A DNA stretch of 64,000 nt. Origin: Flavobacterium gilvum (GTDB taxonomy: Bacteria > Bacteroidota > Bacteroidia > Flavobacteriales > Flavobacteriaceae). This document shows, piece by piece, positions 28,646 through 38,517 of the stretch. A program made the translations under genes and the position numbers. The DNA is taken from positions 1,674,001 to 1,738,000 of the forward strand of contig NZ_CP017479.1 of the NCBI RefSeq assembly GCF_001761465.1, in the 5' to 3' direction. Below the pieces are notes generated by a model. The model had not been told where the DNA came from and made no database searches. It worked only from the letters and a program-made list of their open reading frames with translations. How positions within the stretch are numbered: position 1 is the first letter of the stretch; every line of letters begins with the position of its first letter.

Positions 28646-29182
28646 ATGAAAAAATATTTTGTCCAATACAGACCTTTTTTGCTTTTTCTGGCTAGTTTTT
28701 TTGGTACATATATATTGCTTACCTTTTTGTATCAGGTTTTTTTGAATGGTTTTGGAGAAAACGAGGTGGATGCTATAACGCGTTTCGTTTCCGGAAATAC
28801 AGAAAATGTGCTTTCTTGGTTTTGTAAATCGGTGCGCTTTGAAGAGGTAAATTATGAGCCTTCGTTTGTAGTGTATTTATTTAACCAAAGTGTTATTCGG
28901 ATTGTAGAAGGTTGCAACGGAATTAGTGTGATTATTTTGTTTGTTTCTTTTGTTGTGGCATTTTCGGGAAGCCTGAAAAATACGTTGCTTTTTATCTTTG
29001 GCGGAAGCCTAATAATTTATGTTTTAAATGTGTTCCGAATTGCAGTTTTGACCGGTTTACTTTACCGTTTTCCCGAGTATACTCATTTATTACATGGTGT
29101 ACTTTTTCCGCTGATTATTTATGGGGTGGTTTTTGTTTTATGGGTAATTTGGGTTAATAAATTCTCGGGCTATGTTAAATAA
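28646..29182 (+). CDS. xrtF: Exosortase family protein XrtF
   Basis: This 178-residue polytopic membrane protein of the exosortase/archaeosortase family processes C-terminal sorting signals. The catalytic residues are in place: Cys90 in EGCNGISV, Arg131 in NVFRIA and His150 in LLHGVLFP. It is short compared with EpsH-type exosortases, as expected for the Bacteroidota XrtF branch. The next gene, overlapping by 11 bases, encodes the usual partner protein. No obvious substrate with a PEP-CTERM-like tail is in the window, and the physiological substrate of XrtF is not known to me. Confidence 0.88.
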   Translation: MKKYFVQYRPFLLFLASFFGTYILLTFLYQVFLNGFGENEVDAITRFVSGNTENVLSWFCKSVRFEEVNYEPSFVVYLFNQSVIRIVEGCNGISVIILFVSFVVAFSGSLKNTLLFIFGGSLIIYVLNVFRIAVLTGLLYRFPEYTHLLHGVLFPLIIYGVVFVLWVIWVNKFSGYVK

Positions 29183-29615
29183 ACTACTTCAGAATAAAAC
29201 TACTTCTTTGGTAGTGATTGTATTTGTCGTTCTATTGGCGCTTGTCCGGATGTTTGAAAAACAATTATTTTATGATCCTTTTTTGGTCTATTTTGAAGGG
29301 GATTACATGAAAATGCCTTTGCCAGAATATGATAGTTTCAAACTTTTTTTGGGATTATTTTTTCGTTTTTTATTGAACACCTTACTTTCTCTGGGAGTTC
29401 TTTATTTACTTTTCAGAGATAGGGAAATGCTTGTTTTTATTTCTATTTTGTTCTTCTTTTTGTTTGTTGCGTTAATTGTTTCTTTCTTTTGTGTTCTTCA
29501 TTTTTTTGAGAATCGCGAAAATCTATTACTGTTTTATTTAAGACGATTTTTAATTCAGCCTTTGTTTCTAATTCTTTTTGTACCAGCTTTTTATTATCAA
29601 AAGTTAAAGAATTGA
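29172..29615 (+). CDS. Exosortase F system-associated membrane protein
   Basis: This 147-residue protein with about four hydrophobic segments overlaps the end of xrtF. It matches the family repeatedly found next to XrtF in Flavobacteriia and named only for that association. There are conserved-looking polar patches at YDPFLVYFEGDY (about 34-45) and after the third membrane segment (FENRENLLLFYLRRF). The overlap implies cotranslation and perhaps a membrane complex with XrtF. Its biochemical role is unknown. Confidence 0.8.
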   Translation: MLNKLLQNKTTSLVVIVFVVLLALVRMFEKQLFYDPFLVYFEGDYMKMPLPEYDSFKLFLGLFFRFLLNTLLSLGVLYLLFRDREMLVFISILFFFLFVALIVSFFCVLHFFENRENLLLFYLRRFLIQPLFLILFVPAFYYQKLKN

Positions 29616-29676
29616 CGTGTCTTTTTCTTATCTTTAAGGAAGTTTTGAATTTACGGATCGACAAATTTTATTAAAG

Positions 29677-30507
29677 ATGAAAGTAGTAAAACATTCAAAG
29701 GCTATTGTTGATTTTAATCACTCAAAACTGAAAGAGTCACTGTTGAAATCGGGCGCTTCTCCAGATATTGCTGACGATATTTTGCAGACTATAGAAAAAG
29801 AAGCATACGAAGGCATTTCTACCAAACATATTTATAAAATGGCTTTTGGTCTCCTCAAAAAAGCATCCAATTCGCACGCAGCCCGATATAATTTAAGAGA
29901 ATCCATTCGATTGTTAGGGCCTGCAGGTTTCTTTTTTGAAAAATTTATTGCCCGACTTTTTGCCTCCGAGCATTATGAAACCAAGGTGGGGATGATTTTG
30001 CAAGGCAAATGTGTTTCGCATGAAATCGATGTTCTGGTCAAAAACGCTAATGTTATTTCGATGGTCGAATGTAAGTTTCATACGGGGCAGGATGTGGCTA
30101 CAGATGTGAAAGTACCAATGTATATTTTATCTCGGTTCAATGATATAAGAGATAAGGAGCATGAGATATTTTCTAGAAAAGATTTTATTTCAAAATGTTT
30201 TATTGTTACCAATAATCGTTTTACTGCCGATGCGGTTGATTTTGCAAAATGTTCAGGGATTAATTTGTTGAGTTGGGATTATCCCGAAATCAGTAATTTA
30301 AAGACAAAAATAGACAGCCATCATTTATATCCCATAACCTGTTTGACAACGCTGACACTCTCCGAAAAAGAGAAACTTTTGCTCTTGGATGTCATCTTGG
30401 TTTTAGAAGTTATAAATAATAGAGCTGCGTTGGAACAAATAGGTTTGAGTCCTAACAGGATAAAGAATGTGTTTAAAGAAGCGTCTGAGTTGTGCAAGTT
30501 TTTTTGA
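29677..30507 (+). CDS. ATP-cone domain fused to PD-(D/E)XK nuclease domain
   Basis: The 276-residue protein has two parts. Residues 1-90 resemble an ATP-cone, the nucleotide-sensing domain of ribonucleotide reductases and NrdR (VVKHSKAIVDFNHSKLKESL). Residues about 85-200 carry a Mrr/restriction-endonuclease-like core: Glu88 in FEKF, His115-Glu-Ile-Asp118 and Glu131-Cys-Lys133, i.e. the E...D...ExK pattern. The last 50 residues are helical. It is predicted to be a nucleotide-regulated DNase or RNase. The beta-CASP hydrolase gene lies 123 bases downstream on the same strand, with a palindrome in between. Confidence 0.72.
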   Translation: MKVVKHSKAIVDFNHSKLKESLLKSGASPDIADDILQTIEKEAYEGISTKHIYKMAFGLLKKASNSHAARYNLRESIRLLGPAGFFFEKFIARLFASEHYETKVGMILQGKCVSHEIDVLVKNANVISMVECKFHTGQDVATDVKVPMYILSRFNDIRDKEHEIFSRKDFISKCFIVTNNRFTADAVDFAKCSGINLLSWDYPEISNLKTKIDSHHLYPITCLTTLTLSEKEKLLLLDVILVLEVINNRAALEQIGLSPNRIKNVFKEASELCKFF

Positions 30508-30510
30508 AAG

Positions 30511-30619
30511 AAACTAAGATGCTGAGAGGCTAAGAAGCTAAGTTTTTTTCTTGTTATTCAAAAGAGCTAAAGTGTTTTAATCTTAAAAACTTAGCGTCTC
30601 GACATCTTAGTAACTTAAA
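30511..30619. repeat. Palindrome built from CTAAG words
   Basis: AACTAAGATGCTGAGAGGCTAAG... at the left and AAAAACTTAGCGTCTCGACATCTTAG at the right form an imperfect inverted repeat between two genes. The stretch GAGGCTAAGAAGCTAAG occurs again at 59059-59075, in the left arm of another palindrome. Confidence 0.65.
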
Positions 30620-30630
30620 AAGAAATAAAA

Positions 30631-31986
30631 ATGAAAATTACATGCATTGGCGGAGTAGGAACAGTTACAGGATCCAAGACTTTGGTAGAAAGTAATGGAC
30701 TCCGAATTTTGATTGATTGTGGACAATTTCAGGGTTTGAAACAATTACGGGAGCTCAATTGGGAACCGCTTCCAATTTTGCCATCTACTATCGATTTTGT
30801 GTTGTTGACACATGGGCATTTGGATCATTGCGGTTGGTTGCCAAGATTAATCAATCAGGGGTTTTCGGGTAAAATATATTGTTCGGCTCCAACAGCGGCT
30901 GTCAGTAAACTTATTCTTTTGGATAGTGCCAAGATTCAGGAAGAAGATGCAAAAATGGCAAATGAAGGCAAATATTCAAAACACGAAATAGCAGAACCTC
31001 TATATACAGTAGAGCAGGCCGAAAAAGTTTTTTCTCATTTTCAGATAATACAACCGAATGAAAATGTCGTTTTGGAAGAAGGGATTGAAGCTGTTTTTAC
31101 CAACGCCGGGCATATTTTGGGAGCGTGCAGTATAGAACTTCGGCTTGAAAATAAAGTTGTCGTTTTTTCGGGAGATATTGGCAGGGATAATGATTTGCTT
31201 ATGTTTTCGCCCACAAAACCCAAAAAAGCCGATTATGTTTTCCTTGAAAGTACGTACGGGAATAGACTGCATCCGGATACAGACCCAAAAACAGAATTAG
31301 AAAAGTATATTAACGATGCTATTCAAAATCAAGGAACTGTAATAATTCCGAGTTTTGCTGTAGAAAGAGCACAAAGTGTTATGTATTTGCTTTGGCAATT
31401 GAAAGAAGAAAAAAGAATCCCTGACATTCCTTATATTGTTGATACTCCGATGGGAATAAGTATGTTGGAACTTTTTATCAATCATAAAAAATGGCATCGT
31501 TTGCCGCAAGAAGAATTTACTTCCATGTGCAAAATGTTTACTATGGTTTCGGATTATAAAGAGACAATAGAAGTCATTTATAATAAACAACCCAAAGTGG
31601 TGATTGTTGCCAGCGGAATGGTTACTGGAGGTAGAGTTTTAAGTTATTTGGAGCGATATGTAGGATTGCCGGAAACCACTGTTGTTATTATTGGGTATCA
31701 AGGCGAAGGCACTCGGGGGCGAAAAATGCTTGATGGCGCAAAGGATATAAAAATAAGAGGAAAATATTATGAGTTGAAGTCCAAGGTGGTTGAAATTGAA
31801 ACCTTATCAGCTCACGGAGATCAAAAAGATTTAATGAATTGGCTTTCGGAATTGGAAGAAAAGCCAAAGAAAGTTTTTTTGGTTCATGGGGAAAATGAAG
31901 CAGCCGATGAACTCAGAATAAAGATTAAGGAGGAATACGGTTTTGAGTGCGTTATTCCGTGGATAGGACAGGAGTTTGAATTGTAA
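30631..31986 (+). CDS. Beta-CASP metallo-beta-lactamase-fold hydrolase (RNase-like)
   Basis: The 451-residue enzyme has the metal site His61-x-His63-x-Asp65-His66 (HGHLDHCG), AGHILGA, the SGDIGRD acid and STYGNR. A beta-CASP insert with VIIPSFAVERAQ and SGMVTGGR follows, then the RMMBL end with SAHGDQ and VHGE. This is the arrangement of YSH1/CPSF73-like RNases found in bacteria. It is expected to be a cytoplasmic, zinc-dependent endo/exoribonuclease; the substrate is unknown. Position downstream of the ATP-cone nuclease suggests a joint role in nucleic acid turnover, which is inference. Confidence 0.88.
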   Translation: MKITCIGGVGTVTGSKTLVESNGLRILIDCGQFQGLKQLRELNWEPLPILPSTIDFVLLTHGHLDHCGWLPRLINQGFSGKIYCSAPTAAVSKLILLDSAKIQEEDAKMANEGKYSKHEIAEPLYTVEQAEKVFSHFQIIQPNENVVLEEGIEAVFTNAGHILGACSIELRLENKVVVFSGDIGRDNDLLMFSPTKPKKADYVFLESTYGNRLHPDTDPKTELEKYINDAIQNQGTVIIPSFAVERAQSVMYLLWQLKEEKRIPDIPYIVDTPMGISMLELFINHKKWHRLPQEEFTSMCKMFTMVSDYKETIEVIYNKQPKVVIVASGMVTGGRVLSYLERYVGLPETTVVIIGYQGEGTRGRKMLDGAKDIKIRGKYYELKSKVVEIETLSAHGDQKDLMNWLSELEEKPKKVFLVHGENEAADELRIKIKEEYGFECVIPWIGQEFEL

Positions 31987-32056
31987 TCTTGCTTTTCTTT
32001 TGAAAAATTAACAGAAATTTGGTTTTTTTGGCTGATAATAATGCTAATTTTGTAAT

Positions 32057-32470
32057 ATGAGATTCAAAAGACAAATAAGTATTTTTTTAGCGATTCTATT
32101 GTTGGTTTCCAACGTAGGGTTGGCTTTTGATGTACATTATTGTGGCGGAAAAATAGCTTCGGTTTCTTTGAATTCAACTTTACCTTCGCTTCAAACTGAA
32201 AAAGGTTGTTGTGAAAAAAAAGTAACCACTAAAAAAGACAGCTGTTGTAAAGACAAAAAAATCGTCTTTCAGAAAAAAACAGACAATGGAATTGTAAAGT
32301 CTTTTTCTTTTCAGTTTGATTCTGTTTTTTTAATTCCAGAATTTCATCCTATTGTTTTTGAAGCTGTGCCAAATTTCAAAAACAATTTAACTCTAGCTTA
32401 CTATTGCGATGCAAATGCACCGCCACTTTTCAAGCTGTACAGCCAATACCTCCTTTACGATAAGTTATAA
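32057..32470 (+). CDS. HYC_CC_PP family periplasmic protein
   Basis: This 137-residue exported protein has a signal peptide (about 1-23), then His27-Tyr-Cys29-Gly, Cys51-Cys52, Cys63-Cys64 and late APPLF, the features for which the HYC_CC_PP family is named. The cysteines and His suggest metal binding. It heads an apparent operon with a TonB receptor (63 bases downstream) and an HMA-domain protein. The context suggests copper or similar metal handling at the envelope, not proven. A TAATTTTG -7-like element ends only four bases before the ATG. Confidence 0.8.
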   Translation: MRFKRQISIFLAILLLVSNVGLAFDVHYCGGKIASVSLNSTLPSLQTEKGCCEKKVTTKKDSCCKDKKIVFQKKTDNGIVKSFSFQFDSVFLIPEFHPIVFEAVPNFKNNLTLAYYCDANAPPLFKLYSQYLLYDKL

Positions 32471-32533
32471 TGTTTAATTTAGGTTGAACCAATTTGTTGT
32501 GGTTTGACATTTTAAATCATTATAATAAAAATC

Positions 32534-34546
32534 ATGAAAACAAAAATCACAATCGTTTTGTTTCTCTTGTTTGCTGCTTTTAATTCCTATTCGCAAGATA
32601 CTTTGAAGGAAATAAAAGTACAATCCAAACGCAAGAGCTTACAAAAAACATATACAGTTACCGGTAATACAACTTTGGTAACCAAAAAAGAATTGCTCAA
32701 AGCCGCCTGTTGTAATCTCGCAGAAAGTTTTGAAACCAACCCTTCCATCGATGTCAATTTTTCGGATGCGTTGACCGGAACCAAGCAAATTAAAATGCTG
32801 GGACTTACGAGTCCTTACCTAATGATGACACAGGAAAATGTTCCTTCTGTTCGTGGGGCTTCGCAGGTTTACGGACTTTCTTTTACGCCGGGACCTTGGG
32901 TAGAGAGTATTCAGATTTCAAAAGGGGCTGGGAGTGTTGTCAATGGCTTCGAAAGTATATCGGGGCAAATCAATACCGAATTGATAAAACCCATGTCTGA
33001 AGTTCCTTTTTTATTAAATCTTTACGGTTCTACAGATTCCCGTTTTGAGCTGAATGCCAATGTTAATCAAAAACTTTCTGATAAATGGGCTACCGGAATA
33101 TTGGTCCATGGTAATATGCGAAATTCCAAAATGGACAATAATCATGATGGTTTTTTGGACAATCCTTTGCAAAATCAATTCAATTTGCTTAATCGTTACC
33201 AATATTATAATGCCGAAACGGGCTGGATTAGCTTCATAAATCTGCAGTATATGAATGATACAAAGCAGATGGGGCAAACTGATTTTGATCCTGATAAAGA
33301 CAAGGGAACGACTAATTCATGGGGTTCTGAAATTGATACCAGGAAGATTGATGTTTCTACAAAAATCGGCTACGTTTTTAAAGATATGCCTTTTCAGAGT
33401 TTTGGTTTCCAAAATGCCTTTTCAAGCTATAATCAGGATTCGTATTTTGGGTTGAATGGTTACAATATCCAACAGAATAGTTTTTATTCGAACTTGATTT
33501 TTAATTCGATTATCAATAATGAAAAAAACAAATTCGCCACAGGTTTGAATTTTACCTATGACAGTTACAATGAGTTTCTCAACACGACAGATTACAGCAG
33601 GATAGACAATACTGTTGGAGCGTTTTTTGAATATACTTATGATAATCAGGATAATTTCAGTTTCATACTTGGTGGAAGGCTTGATTATGGAAATCGTTTG
33701 GGCGTTTTTGCAACTCCGAGAGTACATCTGAAATACAATCCGTGGGAAAAAGGAGTTTTGAGAGTTTCTGCCGGAAGAGGAAAGCGTCCCAATAATATTT
33801 TTGCCGAAAATCAAACCTTGTTTGCGAGTTCAAGAACTTTTGAAATCATGAATGAAGGAGGTAAATTGTATGGTTTGGATCCGGAAATTGCCTGGAATTA
33901 TGGCTTGAGTTTTATGCAGGGTTTCAAATTGTTTGGTAGAAATGGTGATGTTACCGCCGATTTTTACAGAACCAATTTTCAAAATCAAGTAGTGGTCGAT
34001 ATCATGCAAAGTCCGCAGCAGGTGATTTTTCATAATTTGAATGGGGTTTCCTATGCTAATAGCTTTCAATTGGAATTCAATTATGAGTTGGCAAAACACC
34101 TGGAATTGCGCTCGGCTTACAAATATTATGATATCAAAACCGATTATTTGTCTGGAAAGTTTCAGAGACCATTGCAGGCACAACATCGTTTCTTCGGAAA
34201 TTTGGGTTATGAAACGCACAGAACCGATAAAGGACAGCAATGGAAATTTGATTTCACTTACAACTGGATTGGTGAACAGCAATTGCCTTACACGGCCTCA
34301 AACCCTGCAGAATTTAGGCTAGCAGAACATTCTCCAGCTTATTCTTTGATGAATGCTCAGGTTACCAAAGTTTTTTCGCCAACTTTTGAAGTGTATGTAG
34401 GAGGGGAGAATATTGGTAATTACACTCAAAATCCTGCCATTGTAGATTCGCAGAATCCTTTTGGCCCTTATTTTGATGCAACTATTTTATATGCGCCAGT
34501 TTTTGGGCAAATGTATTATGCAGGATTAAGGTTTAAGATAAAATAA
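32534..34546 (+). CDS. TonB-dependent outer membrane receptor, metal-operon type
   Basis: This 670-residue outer membrane protein has a signal peptide ending NSYSQ at residue 21. A plug domain of about 110 residues follows, with Cys59-Cys60 in KAACCNLAESF, then a long beta-barrel finishing MYYAGLRFKIK. It lacks the carboxypeptidase-like N-terminal extension of SusC proteins, so it is a classic receptor. The paired cysteines at the plug start and the flanking HYC_CC_PP and HMA genes point to a metal or metallophore ligand. The ligand itself cannot be read from the sequence. Confidence 0.88.
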   Translation: MKTKITIVLFLLFAAFNSYSQDTLKEIKVQSKRKSLQKTYTVTGNTTLVTKKELLKAACCNLAESFETNPSIDVNFSDALTGTKQIKMLGLTSPYLMMTQENVPSVRGASQVYGLSFTPGPWVESIQISKGAGSVVNGFESISGQINTELIKPMSEVPFLLNLYGSTDSRFELNANVNQKLSDKWATGILVHGNMRNSKMDNNHDGFLDNPLQNQFNLLNRYQYYNAETGWISFINLQYMNDTKQMGQTDFDPDKDKGTTNSWGSEIDTRKIDVSTKIGYVFKDMPFQSFGFQNAFSSYNQDSYFGLNGYNIQQNSFYSNLIFNSIINNEKNKFATGLNFTYDSYNEFLNTTDYSRIDNTVGAFFEYTYDNQDNFSFILGGRLDYGNRLGVFATPRVHLKYNPWEKGVLRVSAGRGKRPNNIFAENQTLFASSRTFEIMNEGGKLYGLDPEIAWNYGLSFMQGFKLFGRNGDVTADFYRTNFQNQVVVDIMQSPQQVIFHNLNGVSYANSFQLEFNYELAKHLELRSAYKYYDIKTDYLSGKFQRPLQAQHRFFGNLGYETHRTDKGQQWKFDFTYNWIGEQQLPYTASNPAEFRLAEHSPAYSLMNAQVTKVFSPTFEVYVGGENIGNYTQNPAIVDSQNPFGPYFDATILYAPVFGQMYYAGLRFKIK

Positions 34547-34616
34547 CAGATAATGTCAGTAGGAATGACAATGTCAAAATGAATTTCAATAAAAATAAAT
34601 TTAATATTAAATAAAA

Positions 34617-34988
34617 ATGAAAACAAATAATAATAACAATATGATAAAGAATGTGTTTTTGGTTATACTACTAACTGTATTTGTGTTTTCGGCTCAAGGC
34701 CAAGAAAAGAAAAATAAAAATGCCAAATATACTACTGAAGTAAACGGTAATTGTGAACAATGCCAAAAGCGAATTCAAAAAGCAGCTTATTCTGTAGGCG
34801 GGGTAAAATCAGCTTCTTGGGATGTAGGGACTCATCAGTTGAGTTTGATAATCAACGAAGAAAAATGTTCTTTGATGGATGTAAAAAAAGCAATTGCCAA
34901 AGTGGGGCATGATACCGATTCTGTAAAATCGACTCAGCAGGATTATGATAATCTTCATTCTTGTTGTCAATACGAAAGGATAAAATAA
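34617..34988 (+). CDS. Exported heavy-metal-associated (HMA) domain protein
   Basis: This 123-residue protein has a signal peptide (hydrophobic stretch about 11-28). An HMA/ferredoxin-like domain follows with Cys46-x-x-Cys49 (NCEQCQKRI) and the typical VGGVKSASWDVGTHQLSL. His114 and Cys116-Cys117 near the C-terminus may add a second site. It probably binds a soft metal such as copper in the periplasm and may pass it to or from the TonB receptor system encoded upstream. An ATG at 34641 is an alternative start; both keep the signal. Confidence 0.85.
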   Translation: MKTNNNNNMIKNVFLVILLTVFVFSAQGQEKKNKNAKYTTEVNGNCEQCQKRIQKAAYSVGGVKSASWDVGTHQLSLIINEEKCSLMDVKKAIAKVGHDTDSVKSTQQDYDNLHSCCQYERIK

Positions 34989-35175
34989 AATTGTGCAACT
35001 CGAAAGTGTGATTCTGCTTGGTTTCATTCTTAAATAATTATAAAAGCATCAAGACTGTTGTGGTTTTGGTGTTTTTTTGTTTTTTTATTCGTTAATAAAA
35101 CTTTAAAATGAAATAATAAATTGTAGGTCACCTAAATTATCCTTATTTTCACAGCAAAATTTAACACAGAAATTT

Positions 35176-35874
35176 ATGAATAATTTTGAATGGACCCAAT
35201 TAGTAAATCCTGAATTTTATATAACATTTACAATTGGTGGCATTCAACTGGGTTTGTATATAGTGTTATTCATCGTTTTTGCCGAAACTGGACTTTTTGC
35301 CGGTTTTTTTCTTCCTGGTGATAGCCTGCTTTTCTTAGCCGGAATTTACAGCCGTGATTTAATTCAGAATATTGTTTATATAGAAAGTGATTTTATAAAT
35401 CTGGTATTGCTTTCCTCATTAGTCGCGCTTTCAGGTGTTTTTGGGAATATGGTCGGTTATTGGTTTGGTGCCAAAAGCGGATATTATTTGTACAACAGAG
35501 AAGATACACTTTTGTTTAAGAAAAAATATTTACTGCAATCCAAAGAATTTTTTGAAAAACACGGAGGTAAAGCCATTATTTATGCGAGATTTTTGCCTAT
35601 CGTGAGAACTTTTGCTCCAATAGTCGCGGGTATTGGTTCTATGAACAGACAACGATTTATGTTTTATAATATAGTGAGTTCGATTTTATGGTCATTCGTT
35701 TTGATTTTCTCAGGGCATTATTTATACGGTATGTTTTTGGAAATGGGAATTGACCTAAAAGAACATATTGAGAAAATTGTCATCGGAATTATATTGGTTT
35801 CTACGTTGCCTGTTTTCTTAAAATTAATTAAGAAAAAAGTGATTCATCATGATCATCACGATCAAAACGGTTAA
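35176..35874 (+). CDS. DedA-family membrane protein
   Basis: This 232-residue integral membrane protein has the VTT/DedA domain: FAETGLFAGFFLPGDSLLF, GNMVGYWFGAKSG, FFEKHGGKAIIYARFLPIVRTFAPIVAGIG and four to five membrane spans. DedA proteins are linked to lipid carrier recycling (undecaprenyl phosphate) and membrane homeostasis in other bacteria. The GxxxARFxPxxR motif thought to be essential is intact. The C-terminus is His/Asp-rich (HHDHHDQNG), which is unusual but not diagnostic. A terminator follows at once. Confidence 0.88.
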   Translation: MNNFEWTQLVNPEFYITFTIGGIQLGLYIVLFIVFAETGLFAGFFLPGDSLLFLAGIYSRDLIQNIVYIESDFINLVLLSSLVALSGVFGNMVGYWFGAKSGYYLYNREDTLLFKKKYLLQSKEFFEKHGGKAIIYARFLPIVRTFAPIVAGIGSMNRQRFMFYNIVSSILWSFVLIFSGHYLYGMFLEMGIDLKEHIEKIVIGIILVSTLPVFLKLIKKKVIHHDHHDQNG

Positions 35875-35886
35875 GAAATAAAAAAC

Positions 35887-35918
35887 CGCCTTATTCTATT
35901 GGACAAGGCGTTTTTTTT
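35887..35918 (+). terminator. Terminator of the dedA gene
   Basis: CGCCTT and AAGGCG close a short hairpin followed by eight T residues, 13 bases after the stop codon. Confidence 0.8.
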
Positions 35919-35954
35919 GTGACATATATTTTCTTCTGAAATTAATGTATGTCA

Positions 35955-35992
35955 TAAAAAAATCCGACAAGAACGAATTCAAGTCGGATTTT
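35955..35992 (-). terminator. Terminator of groESL
   Basis: On the minus strand AAAATCCGAC and GTCGGATTTT form a ten-pair stem followed by a run of seven T residues, 24 bases past the groEL stop. Confidence 0.85.
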
Positions 35993-36015
35993 AATTTATT
36001 CAAAAATGTGATTTA

Positions 36016-37650
<1,635 letters not shown>

Positions 37651-37753
37651 CTATTTTGTTTAAAATTGTTTAAGGTTTAAATGTTTAAAGTTGTTCAACG
37701 AGAACAACAAAACTTTATTCTTAATACTTAATTCTTTGTACTTAATTCTTTTT

Positions 37754-38029
37754 TTAGATTATTGCAAGAATATCGTCCTCACGCATTATCAGATAATCTT
37801 TGCCTTCAAGTTTTAATTCAGTTCCGGCATATTTTCCATAAAGGACAGAGTCACCAATTTTGACAGTCATGTTATGGTCTTTAGTGCCGTTTCCTACTGC
37901 AACTACAGTTCCTTTTTGTGGTTTTTCTTTTGCAGTATCTGGAATAAAAATCCCTGACGCCGTTTTCGTTTCAGCAGCAACTGGTTCGATAAGAACTCGA
38001 TCTGAAAGTGGTTTAATGTTTAAAGCCAT
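37754..38029 (-). CDS. groES: Co-chaperonin GroES
   Basis: This 91-residue lid of the GroEL chamber begins with the conserved [15 protein letters not shown], carries the mobile loop [18 protein letters not shown] near 21-38 and ends [14 protein letters not shown]. It is the first gene of groESL. I see no CIRCE element upstream, so heat regulation must use another mechanism or go unrecognised here. Confidence 0.97.
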   Translation of the reverse strand: MALNIKPLSDRVLIEPVAAETKTASGIFIPDTAKEKPQKGTVVAVGNGTKDHNMTVKIGDSVLYGKYAGTELKLEGKDYLIMREDDILAII

Positions 38030-38117
38030 GATTTTTTATGTTTATGTTAATTTTATTTTATTGGTGTATTATTTCAGAAATTGTGCCATAGTAGACAAAC
38101 TGACATTTTTTCTTATA

Positions 38118-38147
38118 AAAACGCCAGCTTTGACAGGCTGGCGTTTA
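38118..38147 (-). terminator. Terminator of secG
   Basis: AAACGCCAGC and GCTGGCGTTT (as read on the minus strand) form a near-perfect ten-pair stem followed by TTTT. It lies just after the secG stop. Confidence 0.8.
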
Positions 38148-38170
38148 AAATATTATTTTATGAGAATGTA

Positions 38171-38506
38171 TTATTTTGCTGGTGCAGGAGTCGCAGGCGT
38201 TGCAGGAGCATTTTGCGCTGGAGCAGTAGCTGGAGCTGCAGTTTCAGATTTTTCGATGATTTTTGATTCAGAATCGCTCAAAGTTCCTGTAAAACTCAAG
38301 CCAGAAAGTAAAATCAAGGCAATTAATATAGTTGCTAATGTCCAGGTACTTTTGTCTAAGAAATCAGTAGTTTTTTGCACACCACCTAACATCTGAGAAC
38401 CACTTATTGTAGATGAAAGACCTCCACCTTTAGGGTTTTGAACCATTATTACTACTATCAATAGAAAACATACTATTGTAATTAAAACTAAAAAAATTGA
38501 AAACAT
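38171..38506 (-). CDS. secG: Preprotein translocase subunit SecG
   Basis: This 111-residue protein has two membrane segments (about 1-22 and 56-76). The conserved segment VIMVQNPKGGGLSSTISGSQMLGG between them is the SecG signature. SecG assists the SecYE channel. The C-terminal tail is rich in Ala, Pro and Thr (PATPATPAPAK). It lies 11 bases downstream of the TPR-like gene and probably shares its transcript with lptE and the sigma-54-type activator upstream. Confidence 0.92.
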   Translation of the reverse strand: MFSIFLVLITIVCFLLIVVIMVQNPKGGGLSSTISGSQMLGGVQKTTDFLDKSTWTLATILIALILLSGLSFTGTLSDSESKIIEKSETAAPATAPAQNAPATPATPAPAK

Positions 38507-38517
38507 AATCTATATTA

